From Botrytis cinerea B05.10 (lineage: Eukaryota; Ascomycota; Leotiomycetes; Helotiales; Sclerotiniaceae), in contig NC_037323.1 in assembly GCF_000143535.2 (NCBI RefSeq), forward strand, positions 372,001 through 436,000: DNA of 64,000 bases, written 5' to 3'. This document shows positions 33,064-45,114 of the stretch, in pieces. Below the pieces are notes generated by a model, which was given only the letters and a program-made list of their open reading frames with translations, made no database searches and had not been told where the DNA came from. Position numbers and translations under genes: made by a program. Every line of letters begins with the position of its first letter. Position 1 is the stretch's first letter.

Positions 33064-33738
33064 ATGGCGTCAACTTCTACCCCTCCAGTCGGCCGAACAC
33101 AAACCCGGCTTCAAGGACAAGCACAAACGGCTCCACAGAATCGCGGAAGTTTAACAATCACGCAATCACAATCGAACACCAATACACCGGTTTTACGTTT
33201 GAGAGGTGCGCCGAATACAGAAAGTGAAAGTAGTGTGGATGGAGCAACGGGTTTAGGAAGGGGAAGGAGGATTCAGTGGGCGGAAGATGTGGTGGATAAT
33301 GAAGGGTTGGGGAGGAAGAAGAGTAAAGGTATTTGGCTTCCATCTTCTTGTTTTGTGTTTTGGAGTATTTGGGGGTTGTGAATTGGGGATTTTGCTTGAG
33401 AGAAGAATGGGAAGAAGGGGGATTTAAAAGGTTGATGTGTTTTCTTGGAATGGTGAACTAACATTGAAATAGTTTGTTGTATATACCATGCTCCTCGACC
33501 CATCGATGAATCCTCGGATGAAAGTTCGAGTGATAGCGATGATAGTAGTAGTGATGATGATGACGGGGGTGCAAAACCTTCTGGGGGTGGAGGGAAAGGA
33601 GGTGGACATGGACATGGACATGATCATGATCATGGAGATGGATGTGGACATGGGAAGGGAAAGGGAAAGGGTAAAGAGAGGAAAAGAAGTCCGAATGCTT
33701 ATGAAAGGCAACCGAATTATAAGGGGAAGGGAAAATGA
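33064..33738 (+). CDS. ypi1: Type 1 protein phosphatase regulator Ypi1 (PPP1R11/inhibitor-3 family)
   Basis: Small disordered nuclear regulator of the Glc7-type PP1 catalytic subunit. Two exons, 33064-33328 and 33473-33738, with a 144-bp GTATTT...TAG intron (CTAAC branch point), give 176 residues. The family core is complete: RRIQWAEDVVDNEGLGRKK at about residues 66-86, where RIQW is the PP1-docking RVxF/W motif, followed across the splice junction by VCCIYHAPRP (about 89-98), then the acidic Ser/Asp stretch and NAYERQPNYKGK near the C-terminus. Between them lies a Gly/His/Asp run (GHGHGHDHDHGDGCGHG) that could bind metal ions; His-rich stretches occur in this family. Splicing is confirmed by the way CCIYH is restored. 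Tandem with the tRNA and F-box genes on the same strand. Confidence 0.95.
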
Positions 33739-34623
33739 TCATTATGAATGGGTTGGGAAGGGAATGGAAACAGGGAAGAGGAAATGGCATTTCATTCGGG
33801 TCTTGGTATGACATGACATTACTTGAGAATGACTTTTTCTTCTTGAATAGAATAGAATAGACTATGGGTCATTGGAGTTAGTTTTCACTTGGTATACATT
33901 GGGCTTCCATGTTTATGTGTTTATTTGTGTGGATGTGGATGTATAAGTGTATGTATTTGTATCTGTCTGTCGTGGAAAGGATAATGGATGGATCGATGAA
34001 TGGATGGATGTGAAAAAGATGTAGGGAGCTGGGGGGTGAGAGTCGGATTTAGCGATTCTTGTGAGTATTATTTCCTGGGCGAGAGAGATTTGGTTGAGGT
34101 TCTTTATTTATCTATCTATCTATCTGGTTTATATAGAGATGAGATAGGGAGAATATGTATTTTTTTCTCTTATACGTATACGTATATGTATTTGTATGAG
34201 TGAGTGTGTGAGGGTCTGGAGATTTATCAGATTTTACGAATCATGTTTATTTCTTTCTTTCTAGTGCAGGAGTATCTAGTTGAAGTTCGCTATGCTGTGA
34301 ATGGCGATGTAGATGTAGATGTATATAGATAGAGGTATTTGTCGTTTATATACGAAGGGAGACTTTTGAGAAAAGAGAGACTTGACGCCTTATTGATTGA
34401 TTGATTCAACTCTGCATTTCTAAATCTCTCTGGGTTTACTATACATTCATTATTCTTGTATTTATCGTTATATCTCTTCGGTGCTTCTTTCTTCTTTGAC
34501 TACATTACCATCATCATCATCATCATCGTCGTCGTCGTCGTTTTGTCACACACCTTTCCTTCTCATTATTGTTGAGTGCTAAATATATATGTATAAATGA
34601 GTCGCATCTTCATCAAACATCCA
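33739..34623. other. Intergenic region between ypi1 and tRNA-Glu
   Basis: About 880 bases with the ypi1 3' UTR, TATC and GATG short repeats and an interrupted CAT/CGT triplet repeat near 34509-34545. No gene seen. Confidence 0.6.
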
Positions 34624-34712
34624 TCCGAATTAGTGTAGGGGTTAACATAACTCGCTTTCATTATCTTATGATATGGTACCGAGTAGCCCCGGGTTCGATT
34701 CCCGGATTCGGA
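34624..34712 (+). tRNA. tRNA-Glu (TTC anticodon) with an 18-bp intron
   Basis: Acceptor arms TCCGAAT and ATTCGGA pair over 7 bp. The anticodon stem ACTCG/CGAGT closes a loop CTTTCA(intron)C, with anticodon TTC at 34657-34659. The T arm is CCGGG-TTCGATT-CCCGG and includes the B box GGTTCGATTCC. The intron, 34661-34678, sits one base 3' of the anticodon at the canonical position 37/38. Mature length is 71 nt, fitting tRNA-Glu. A T5 terminator lies at 34732-34736. Downstream and upstream open frames over it are shadows. Confidence 0.93.
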
Positions 34713-35380
34713 AAATATGTCTTTGGATTTCTTTTTGTGTTTGGTTTATTTTTTTGCTGGTCGTGTTTTCTGGAGGGGTGGAAAAGGGAGGAAGGAGTGA
34801 GGAGGAGTTTGGGGTGGTGCTGTTTTGGAGGTGAAAGACAGAGAGGGTTGGTTGGTTTTGCTGGAGCGGGGTATGATGTGGGGTGGATTTGCTTGTGTAT
34901 GAGTAATTTCTGGTGAAAGAGTGTATGTATGTATGTATGTATCTATGCGGGGACTGGGAAGATGGAGAGAACGAGAGACCGAAAGAAGAAAAAGAATAAA
35001 GATAAAAAGATATGCTGTATAACAATAATATCGAGGCTCTTTCTCCAGAGGGAGGGAGCGTAGATTGAGCGGTAGCCAATTGGACAGTTTCATTTGCACC
35101 AAATCAAGCAGCCCCCTTTAAGACCGCGATTCTGTTTTTGTTTTCTTTTTAAAAATGTCCAAATAAATGTTGAGACTATTTCTATATTTTGATTTTTCTC
35201 AAGTGCGAGTTCGAAATATAATCAGATACTCTTTATTTCCTAGTAGGGCTCAGCGTCCTCTGGGGCAATCCAATATTACCTGCGTAATCAATCAATCAAT
35301 CAATCAATCCAAAGCCAATCACCTTCCTTCCCTCTTCACTCCGAAATGAATTAACCAATCTCTCAGCGATTGCAGCCATC
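34713..35380. other. Intergenic region between tRNA-Glu and the F-box gene
   Basis: About 670 bases. Contains a GTAT repeat near 34922-34942 and an AATC repeat near 35287-35310 close to the F-box start. No gene; frames on the minus strand here read through the tRNA. Confidence 0.6.
34732..34736 (+). terminator. RNA polymerase III terminator (T5) of tRNA-Glu
   Basis: First run of five T after the tRNA 3' end, about 20 bases downstream, as expected for RNA polymerase III. Confidence 0.75.
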
Positions 35381-36874
35381 ATGTCCAACCCGTTATCCAA
35401 ATCAAATCTCGTGCTTCTTGTCCCTGAACTTCTCACTGCTATCGTCTCTTACCTACCTAATCCCGATCTCAAGAGCCTTCGTCTGACATACAAAGCTCTG
35501 GGCGAGGAAGTTCTTCTTCGTTTTGACAGGGTCTTCTTGTCTGCTAATCCGCAAAATATTGAAGTTGCACGAGCAATTGCTGATAACGAAAAGTTTCGCA
35601 AAGGAGTTCAAGAGATCATATGGGATGATGCTCTACTTGTCCACGAACTAGCGAGGCCAAATGAAGCAATTCGTATGCTAGAAGAACCTCCTCGGCCGGA
35701 AGACGACCCTCCCACCTGGTTTGTACGAGCTTGCAAAAACAACATTGAGAATTTGAAAAATCTCAAAAGAGACAAAAAAAGGCCAAAGACACGAGAGTTT
35801 TTGCCATTTTCCGAATCATGGAATTACTATGAGACGCTGTTAGAGCAGCAGGAAGAAGTCCTGGAGTCTGGGGCAGATATTGATGCATTGAAGTATGTCT
35901 TGGAGCGCTTTCAGTCACTACAAAAAATTACCATTACACCCGCCGCTCATGGTAGTTTGGATCGACCACTTTACGAAACGCCTATGATAAAATCTTTTCC
36001 AAAAGGTTTCAACTATCCAATACCACGTGGTTGGCCATCTTCTGGGCCACTAGAAATATATATATTACCTCCATGGAATGATAAAACTGCTAAGAAACAA
36101 TGGCGAGGGTTTTGTATTATCACCAACGTACTTGCTGGACGGAATGACCACCACATCTTAGAGCTAATCATCGATGTCAGAGAACTCGAAACAGGACTGA
36201 GTTGTCGTATCTTTGATGAGCCATGTGAAGAGTATAACAATCTTGTTCATCTAATTCAACAGCCAGGCTTCCGTCGTATAGATCTTGCCCTGCTTGCTGA
36301 TGGGCAGTATTATGACGACTGGTCCAGTTTTCGTAGTGGTCACTTGAAAAGAATGTTCGAGGCAGCGCCTGATTTAGAGCATGTCAGTCTCCGAATAGCG
36401 GCCGATTACGGTCAGATCTATCCTGATTTTGAGCAAAACCGCATTCCACTTCAGACCATCTTCCCGGTTGATCGATGGCGGAAGCTCCAATATTTTGGTC
36501 TTTCAAATTCCATCGTAGACGGACCTGATCTGCTTTCCCTGCTCGGTGCGCTTCCGACAACACTACGATTCGTCGAATTAAGTTTTTTAGAATTCGTTGG
36601 TGATCGTGGAAACTACCGCGATATCCTCCATGATATACGCGATACTCTTGATTGGCGTGGCCGAGCTGCTGACGAAAGACCCAAGCTCATAATCCATGTC
36701 CACGGATCAAGTATGCGACACACTCCAATGCGGTACCAATGTGTGGACGACCAAGCAAACGGATTCATCTATGGCGACAAAGAAAATCCATTCGGGGCCA
36801 GATTAAACGGCAATGCACTGATACAGAAGATGGGCATTGAGCGATTTCACTTCGGGTGCTGTTACTCGGGATGA
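35381..36874 (+). CDS. F-box-like domain protein of unknown target
   Basis: Single exon of 497 residues. Residues about 10-50 (LVLLVPELLTAIVSYLPNPDLKSLRLTYKALGE, of which the LxxLPxExLxxIxxYLxxxDLxxLRLxxK pattern is the key) match the F-box-like consensus of fungal proteins that link substrates to SCF ubiquitin ligases through Skp1. The rest has no repeat I can name with certainty; weak Leu-rich stretches (LRFVELSFLEFVG, LVHLIQQPGFRRIDLALL) and the ending CVDDQANGFIYGDKENPFG resemble the many lineage-specific fungal F-box proteins with divergent LRR-like parts. Codon use and length are consistent with a real gene. It converges with the ABC transporter gene. Target unknown. Confidence 0.8.
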   Translation: MSNPLSKSNLVLLVPELLTAIVSYLPNPDLKSLRLTYKALGEEVLLRFDRVFLSANPQNIEVARAIADNEKFRKGVQEIIWDDALLVHELARPNEAIRMLEEPPRPEDDPPTWFVRACKNNIENLKNLKRDKKRPKTREFLPFSESWNYYETLLEQQEEVLESGADIDALKYVLERFQSLQKITITPAAHGSLDRPLYETPMIKSFPKGFNYPIPRGWPSSGPLEIYILPPWNDKTAKKQWRGFCIITNVLAGRNDHHILELIIDVRELETGLSCRIFDEPCEEYNNLVHLIQQPGFRRIDLALLADGQYYDDWSSFRSGHLKRMFEAAPDLEHVSLRIAADYGQIYPDFEQNRIPLQTIFPVDRWRKLQYFGLSNSIVDGPDLLSLLGALPTTLRFVELSFLEFVGDRGNYRDILHDIRDTLDWRGRAADERPKLIIHVHGSSMRHTPMRYQCVDDQANGFIYGDKENPFGARLNGNALIQKMGIERFHFGCCYSG

Positions 36875-38516
36875 AGGTTTTGGTATGTGAAACAACAGCT
36901 ACACGAAGACCGACAGGAACCGGGATCATCATAACCAAATGATAATCTGAGTACAGAAATATTACGGAATGGTACATACTTAATAGAAGATTTTAATACT
37001 GCAGCCCATGAGCATATAATGATTTAGATGTTAGAGGGAAGCTGACTTGGTTTCACAATTAAACAGTAATCATATGAGCAACATAATACATTTTGTTATA
37101 TGAATTATAAGATGAAGCTAAATAAGCACATAGTATTAAAGAATCATTCTTAGGACTATGGCTCGTTCTCTAAGAAATCTCATCACTCACATATATATTC
37201 ACTCCAAAAATTGGCACGAGCTCCCGATCGCAGGATCCCAAGAGTAAAAGTCATCAAGTGTTATTCCATACTTTCCAACGACAATCTCAGACAAATCGTT
37301 CATCTCTCAACCTCATAAAATTGATCGCAATCTGAGACAATGCCAGTCTACACTAGAGAAGGCGTTGAAACTGCAGCTGCACTGCCAGTATGTTGTGGTG
37401 ACTGCTGCAGACATGCCCATTGCGTACAATTTACAGTTTCGCCGACAGCGAGAGGCCGCGGTGTGATGACTGCAGATGCAACTATTGAGAGTGGATATTT
37501 CGTTCAGCAAAGGCATTTCTAAGTGGTGAAGACACCTGACTGCGACGAATAAACTTACTAGAAGTGCTTGAAGCACAGTTAATGCAGGAGAAGCTGCTTG
37601 GTGCTACTGTACACGGGTAGGTATATACATTGCTTGATACCGTCGTAGGGAGGACTGTTCCAGTCGGAATGATTAGCGAGGTGGAACTCGAATTCGCTTC
37701 GGCTAACGATGGATTCTAGAGTACTGTATGAATCTAAGTAACGAATCAAGTTGGCGGGCTTGGCGAGCCTAAGACTTTCTGGGAGTGGTAGCGATTCAGT
37801 TTGCTTACTCTTGTCTGCCAATTTTAGTCGAATCACAATGGTCTCCTTTTTTCCCCCTGAGAACTTACAGAAGAGTGAGATGTACTAGAGCCGTGTTGCC
37901 AAATACGGTTACAAGATTTCAACAGTGTGTAGTCTTATTGCTGTTGGTATTGTTGAACGGAATATACCTGAATGCTAAAATACCTCACCTTACCCTAATT
38001 CCCCAAGAAAGAGTGGTCGTGTTGATGGATTGACGGGATGCGGAACACTAGGAGAAGAGAAGGAGTGATCAGCGAGGCGAGGAGTAAACATTCTAAAAAT
38101 AGATAGATATGAATGTTTTCAATTGAAAGAACTCGAGCGTACTAAATAAATCCACAAGAACTTCAAAATAAACAGAACACACATGTTATTCCCTAAAAAG
38201 CAAATTTTGATCATGCTCACGTAATGGACTGGGAACTGGTGGAAGTTCGCTATGCTGGAACTTTCGATGTATACTTCTGTTATTGATTTGTTCGGTATAG
38301 AATGAAGAAGAGAAGATGGTGAAAATCATTGGGTGGTTGAAAAACGTTTAGTAAGTAGGTCGCATCTGACAATCCAAGTTCTTATATCAATCAGTTTGAA
38401 TCCTCTCCTCAATTAATAACAGCCTCGATTTTTGAAATTGGGTATAGTTAGGGTATCTTATTTATTATAGGTGTAGACTCGAAATTGCTTCTCTCTACAA
38501 AGAATCTCACAATTAT
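36875..38516. other. Convergent region between the F-box and ABC transporter genes
   Basis: 1.6 kb holding two 3' ends. A 60-codon ATG frame at 37340-37522 has a CCGDCC Cys cluster and a reasonable upstream leader but no signal peptide or family match, so I do not call it. Nothing else seen. Confidence 0.5.
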
Positions 38517-41500
38517 CTACAAGATTCCAATCTCCGCCTCTTTACAAACATTCAAGAAAACATCATCCATGGACGGCTCCAAAATCGTATAGTCCCTCAA
38601 CATCTTCGGCATATCCTTCGTGCTATTTTCCGACAAGCCCTGCCCACTCATCGTCCTCTCAATCCCAAGCACCCCCTCCTTACTCACCATCAAACTCTCC
38701 ATACTCAGCATAATCCTCCCAATCATCTTCCTCTCATACGGCAGCTCAAACTCCACCTCGCCAAACGCACACTTGAGATTCCGCACTTGCGTTCCAAACA
38801 TAACCCCAAGAGCCGCCTCCAATTCCATCTCACTCCCAACCTCATACGCCGCCCGCAAGCGATAGAATCCTCCAAACCGCGATCGTAACTGCGACGTCGT
38901 GCCCGAAGCGAGCATTTTCTTGTCTACAATGGCCACTTTCGTAGCCAACGCTTCCGTCTCCTCCATACTATGCGTGGTAATCAAAATCGCGCGATCATTA
39001 CTCAGCGAACGCAAGATCTTCCACAAAACACGTTTTGCACCGGCATCTTGCCCGGTAGAAGGCTCGTCCAGTAGCAGCAATCGCGGATTCCCAAGGATGG
39101 CAATCGCGACCATGACTTTCCTTCTTGTGCCACCTGATAGCTTGGTAATGAGACGGTCGGCGAAGCTTGTTATGCCGAATGCGCGCATCACGCCGTCTAC
39201 ATTCGCTTTGACGTCCCGCAGACCTTTAATACTAGCGTAGAAGCTTAATGTTTGGCGTACGGTGAGCTCATCAATTGCGTCATCTTGAGGGCAAACGCCA
39301 GTATGGATTCGTGCTTGTTGGGGCGAAGCGAGAACATTGATACCATCTATGGTTATGGTACCATGATTAGGAGTGATGAGACCACGGATCATGTTGATGG
39401 TTGTTGTTTTTCCAGCACCGTTGGCACCGAGAAGTGCCAGTGTTTCATTCGTGGAGATGGAGAGAGATATTTCTTGTACTGCTAGCAGTGACTTGAAGAA
39501 TTTGGTTATCTTGGAGACGACGAGGACAGGTATACTGGTCTTTCCCTTGAGAGGCTTCAGGGGAATATCACCATCCTGCTCTGGCGCGAAGTTTGGAGAC
39601 TCTCTTCCCTCCATACCAAAGTCTAATTGTGCTTGAGTCGCTGGCATCTTCCTCTTTGGAAGAAACTTGGAAAACCATGCTGAGCTTCCAGTTTCGATAT
39701 ATGCAAGCACAAGAGCACAGAACATGATCTGAAGAATCAGATTAATGTAGACACCACCATATAGTTGAAATGCTATGGGATGCAGATCATACCACCCTGT
39801 CTCGCCGCAGGTGATGCCGAAGTTATCGGTTGCTACGAAGAATGTTCGTAGTAGGTTGGCTGCTGGCGAGGTGAGACCAAGTACACCTTGAATATCAACG
39901 GTTATGTCGTATGAATTCAGAGGTTCCTTGGAATCATTGATGACATACTTTTTTTTGGTTAGGACTATTCAAAATTATCGGAGGGAGGGCACTTACTGCG
40001 ATGAGATAAACCAACATCAGCATAATATGCACGCCAACAGCGACTGCAAACGCAGCTTTTCTGAGGAATAAAGAGCAGATATAAAGACCTAGATAAGTCG
40101 CAATGCAGAATAGCAGCATTGCGAAGAGGATGAATGTTGATTCATACCAGATCCGGCTATTTCCGCCCGCGAATATGATTGCCCATGTTACGACAGACGT
40201 GATGAGTCCAATGTGCATATCAAAGATCAGGTAGGCCATCCATAGTGCTGCAGACTATTTTGATGTCAGAAAAACGCACACTATGTTCATTTCGTTGGAT
40301 AAACTTACCGAGACAGAATTCGAATACTGCAAAGCTCTGACGTTGTTGATCCTCTCGAATACCGGATACATGATGCTGACACTTGTGCTACATATGAGCC
40401 CAAGTGTTACGAAAACTAAGAGGGGAATTGACAAAGAGTCGGGCTCAAACTTGACGCGTCGGAATTTGCGGAACGAGGTCTTGATCTGCCTTGCCGTTCC
40501 AGTTTGTGCCGAGGAGTTCGCAAGTCGATTTGCGATGATATTCATACCTGCCATGGAGTATTCTGGAGACATTCGATGAACGAGCGTGATATCGGCCGAG
40601 TCAGCAGCAAAAACACCAAATGCTGGCTCACCATGGTTATCTTTGATGATGGTGACCATGTCTGTGAGTGAAGATGCACTGCCACGAGTAGCTAGAGCCT
40701 TTTGTTCTCCTGTGATCCCTTCTCGTTCAAGCTCAAATGGCGAGAAATATTGTCCCATGTTCTCGACATAAATTGTATTTTGAACTTCACCATCAAAAGC
40801 AGCCGGTGGTCCAGCAACGCTAGAAATTTTATAATATGCAAGGTCCTCAGCGCTGTAGAAATCAGGGGAATCTAAAGGGCCAATAACATCGAAAGTACCA
40901 AGACTATCTCTCAAAGACATTGCCTCTTCTATGCTTGCATTTCGCATGGTAACATCCATTCTATGTGTGCATGGATCAAAGGTATTGAATTTGGCAAACT
41001 CGCCAGCTAGTGCACCAGCAATGATAATTGGGATTGCGAGAGCGATACCATAACCCATCCAACTGCGCCGTGTTAGAAGGTAGCGTTTTTTCAGGATTGC
41101 GAGAATCTTAAATATAGTTAGTATGGGAATTAGGCCGACAAATTAGCAACTTACTTGGTGAGATAGCGTGGTTTGCTTCCCAACTTCAAGGGTTATCCCC
41201 TCTACATTTCCTGCATTCAGTTCTTCGAGCTCAGTATCCTGTCTAGATATCTGATCGCTGGATGTTGCATCTCCGTTGCCATTGCCATCAATCAGCGACG
41301 AATTGGTGACGTTCAAAAAGACTTGCTCTAGCGTCGGGAAGGTAACTGAGTATAAACCACCTGATAGCTCTTCCAATTCGAGAATTTTCTTTGTTGCTTC
41401 AGTAGAAGTCTTCACGGTCCAAGTAGGCATTTTGTTTTCTTCATCTTCCTCTTCTTCTTCATAGCCTTCATCATTTTCTGTCGCAACCTGGCGGATCTCG

Positions 41501-43862
41501 AGGTTCAGTCCGTAGTTGGATTTCAGTGAAGTGGGAGTGCCGGTGCACACAAGTCCTCCTTTGTAAATGATTGAGATGTTATCCGCAAGAATATCAGCCT
41601 GAGAATAATTAGCATCGTAAGTAAAATGAGGTTCGGGGTTATTCTTTACCTCGTCAAGAAAATGCGTAGTTATCAAGATGGTACGGCGCGAGTGACTATT
41701 GGAAATAATGTTCCAGATATTGCGTCTTGAGAGAGGATCCTAGAATCTGTCAGCAGTGGTCGAGACTCTAAATTAGCTGTATTTACCAAGCCGCTGGAAG
41801 CCTCATCAATAAAGCACATTGTAGAACCTCCCACAAATGCAATGGCAAGCTGCAGCTTCCTTTGCTGGCCTCCAGATAATGTCTCTGGAGCTTGATTCGA
41901 TTTGCTCAAGATATCGCACTCCATGAGCACATCATCTTCGCCTCCAACCGCAGGTGTTCCAGTTTTAATCTTTCTCCAAATTCTGACGTGCTCGGCAACC
42001 GTCAGTCTCTCCCAGAAAACCTACAAATGTTAACTCGGCGCATAACTGAAAGGGGTGATATTTACATTATGCTGGGGGCAGACACCAGAAAATGTGGCAT
42101 TCTGATTGATCTCTAGTCGAGAAGTTTTGTCCGCAGGTATAATACCCGCGATACATTTCAGCGTCGTCGTTTTACCTCCTCCATTTGGCCCGAGCAGAAA
42201 GTTGACTGAACCTGTCTTCAATTCAAGATTTAAACTGTTTACAGCTAGATGGCTGGTTCCCACAGTGCTCCATGGCCAGTACCATCGACGGCTTGCTTGG
42301 AAAGTCTTTGAAAGCTCGGTGCACCGCACGGCAATGTCACTAGATGAATCGATCTCATCGTAGGTTCTTTTCACGCTCCATTTATAGTGTTCGACTGCAA
42401 AGCATGCAGCGGTGTAAATCGCAATTTGGGCGAAGAAGAATACGATATACAGGTAGCCAGTGACTTGTGGAGCGAGACGTTGACTATCAGAGGTGGCGGT
42501 GGTGGACACAGTGAACTTCAGGAGCGAAAAGCTGGCGAGACGGTCCTCGGCCCGCGCAATGTCTGCGATGAGAGTTGAGTATGTGTATGGAGGAAATATG
42601 ATACTTAGTATTGAGATCATGGTATAGGCTGGGGTGTCACTGAACACGAACGCTACAGTGCAGAAGGCTAGCGTGAATGTGAGAATGGAAGCATAAAGTC
42701 CTGCCAGCTGAGCTTTTCTGAACAATGAGGATAAGAACATTGACCACTGCGATTATGTTAGCAAAGATTATGGAGCTGGAAATATGTGTTTTGAAGGTTG
42801 CATTCAAAAGAAGTGGCTCTTGAATTACGTCCCTCAAGTCTGGACCCCGAAGAATCTTTGATGTTATAACGGGAAATATTTGCTTACCACAGTGAGAGAT
42901 GTACCAGCTAATAGTGTGAGGAACAAGAGAATTACATCCGAGCAACGCGTAAAGAGAAGCTGGGTCATGAGAATGGAGCAAACAATCCATCCTGGAGAGT
43001 AAATTGCAACAAAAGAAGCAATGGTGGAGAAAATTCGAGGTGTTTTCGTGCATGTTTGTGCGTCTAGAAGTTCGGTCATTCCCAATTCTCTTTCTGATGC
43101 CACAAATAGACTGACATGGTAGACAACGCCAATCAAAGCAAGGAGAAATGCCGGAGCGACGAAGTAGTAAATCACCATGAACCAAGACGTTGCATCAAAT
43201 GAACTTGAATCCGATGATTGGCCTCCAAAACGACCGGACCAGGGAAGTTCTGATGGCGGAGTCGTCTTACTGAAGCTCCCAATGCTAGAATCGATAGCCC
43301 ATTGTAATGGCATCAAACGATCGTTGCTCAAGGATTCATGCTTTGCAAAGTCGGTACTGAATAAGCTTTTAGCGCTATCGGTGGCGATGATATAATCAAC
43401 ATTGGTAGCATTGATTGAGGTGAAGATGACAGCAGCGAAGCAGTTGGATATGCCAGTCAAGTATTGTCGACAATCGTAATACAAGTCGTCCACGTCGTCA
43501 GTGATAAACCACCTGTCCAAGCTGATGCCTTGTACCGCAGTCTCTATGATTGGATTGAGTTCCGTTCCATTGAGTCCATTCGTACATAGAACAAGTTTCG
43601 TGAGGGGAACATCATCCAGCGCTTGCTTCAGACTTTTGATCTGCTGTGAAGAGTCGGCAATTCCACCGGCCTCCGAGGTGGATCCAGCATTGGAGAATTT
43701 CCCACCGGAACAGATTATTGCGGTGAAGAATATTGGCAGAATCAATGCGCGAAAGAGAGTTGCCCATGGTGATCTGAGAAACAAGAGGAAGTTCTTCTCG
43801 ATCAGTGCTAAAGTCTGACGTCTGACACGTTCACGCCATTGAGTAGTGCGAAGTAACGCCAT
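38517..43862 (-). CDS. Full-length ABCA-family ABC transporter
   Basis: Predicted lipid or hydrophobic-substrate transporter with two (TMD-NBD) halves. Eight exons on the minus strand: 43862-42888, 42746-42066, 42020-41787, 41739-41650, 41598-41155, 41106-40309, 40254-39997, 39947-38517, giving 1636 residues; every junction is phase 0 with GTAAGT/GTAAAT-like donors and introns of 45-141 bp. A first span and large extracytosolic loop (N-glycosylation sites, Cys residues) is followed by more spans, then NBD1: Walker A GPNGGGKTT (about 511), LSGGQQRKLQ (about 596), Walker B FIDEASSGLD (about 620), H-loop ITTHFLDE. TMD2 has the same plan. NBD2: GANGAGKTT (about 1335), CPQDDAIDELT, LSGGTRRKVM (about 1426), LLLLDEPSTGQD (about 1448), ITTHSMEE. 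Both ATP sites look complete. The last acceptor has an alternative 21 nt downstream. Substrate unknown. Confidence 0.94.
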
Positions 43863-45114
43863 ACTTTTTAGACAAGAAAGTTCGACTGTAGTATGCAGAA
43901 GAACGCGTCTGCATTCTCAATGCTACAAGTACAAGATCATCTTATGTATAAGCATTACACTGTTTGGATTGATCACCGCTTCCTCCCAGTATGATGCACG
44001 TGCCAGTAGTGGAGCAGAGTTGCAAGCATTGCTATTTGCACAGCCATCATCGAATCTAAAAGTCAAAAAACCCAATTTTGTGGTGCAATGAGCAAAGTGA
44101 GAGAAATTGAGCCATCGCGGGAATAGAATAAGGTAATGAACGTGTTGACTCTTAGCATCTTCCCCGTATGAGGTGGGGCAGAAAGTGAGCGAAGACCCGG
44201 TTTCATCTTAAGCATACAACAAAGTTTCCACTGCCAAGACACTAGCGTTACAGAACTTTATGGAGCGCATACAAAGATTCCCCTTGATAATAAGGAGACA
44301 AGGTTTGCCAAGAAGTCTTCGACAGTTAATCAGAACAATATGCTTGACTTTAAGCTTCGAATACGGGCTTGGCATCTGATGATCTATTTCGGGAATCATA
44401 GTGTGGGAACTCCACCGGAGGAAAATTGTCCGTTGTAAAATCGTAACGCCCTATAGATGACCTAATAGAAGCATTACGGACAACGCTAAGACAAGCGAAG
44501 TGTCCCCTATTCGACTATGATCACCCTCGAAGATATTCGAAAGCTTGACCGCTGGTGGCCGGTCTGCTATTGTACTGAAAACACATTCATGACCACATCT
44601 GTGGGTTCATAAATCACGAAAGGTCCAACCAAGCACCTCATTGACGTTGGTAAATTGAAGACCCATGGCCACGTTCGTCTATGGTTGTTCCATTACCCGC
44701 CCCACGAAGAGTATGTCATCCTGCCCTACCTACCCTCAGGCCGGAAATGAAGACGACGTAAGCTTCGGCGATCTAGTTTAACCTCGTGAGGCTGAAAAGA
44801 AACCAGGATTTGCCAAATTTGAATACATTTGTATTCAACCATGGTGTGATTGATATTCATGTCTGGATCAACACTTGCTGCATCGTTAAGAGGCGCAGCA
44901 CGGAACTCACCGAGACACTCATTCGATGTATATATGGCATAAGTTAGCGGTTATATTTTATGCTTTCTTGTCGACATGTCTGGCAATTGCCCAAGATTAG
45001 GCGAAAACCCCCACACACACAAGGCCATTGCTGCTGAGTACATGTACTACGATTTATGTGGCGCCAAGTCATTTATATTGGAGGGTCCCGGAAAAACTTG
45101 TAGATCCATTCCCA
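43863..45114. other. Intergenic region upstream of the ABC transporter gene
   Basis: 1.25 kb, promoter of the ABC gene on its left side. No convincing frame; the plus-strand frame 44976-45326 runs antisense to the decayed membrane gene and is not supported. Confidence 0.5.

Noticed and set aside
33488..33814. Met/Val/Asp-rich plus frame and His-rich minus frame
   Set aside because: Off-frame readings of the second ypi1 exon, whose correct frame restores the conserved CCIYH and NAYERQPNY motifs.
37340..37522. 60-codon ATG frame with a CCGDCC cluster
   Set aside because: Too short, no signal peptide, no splice continuation I can place and no family resemblance; kept only as a note.
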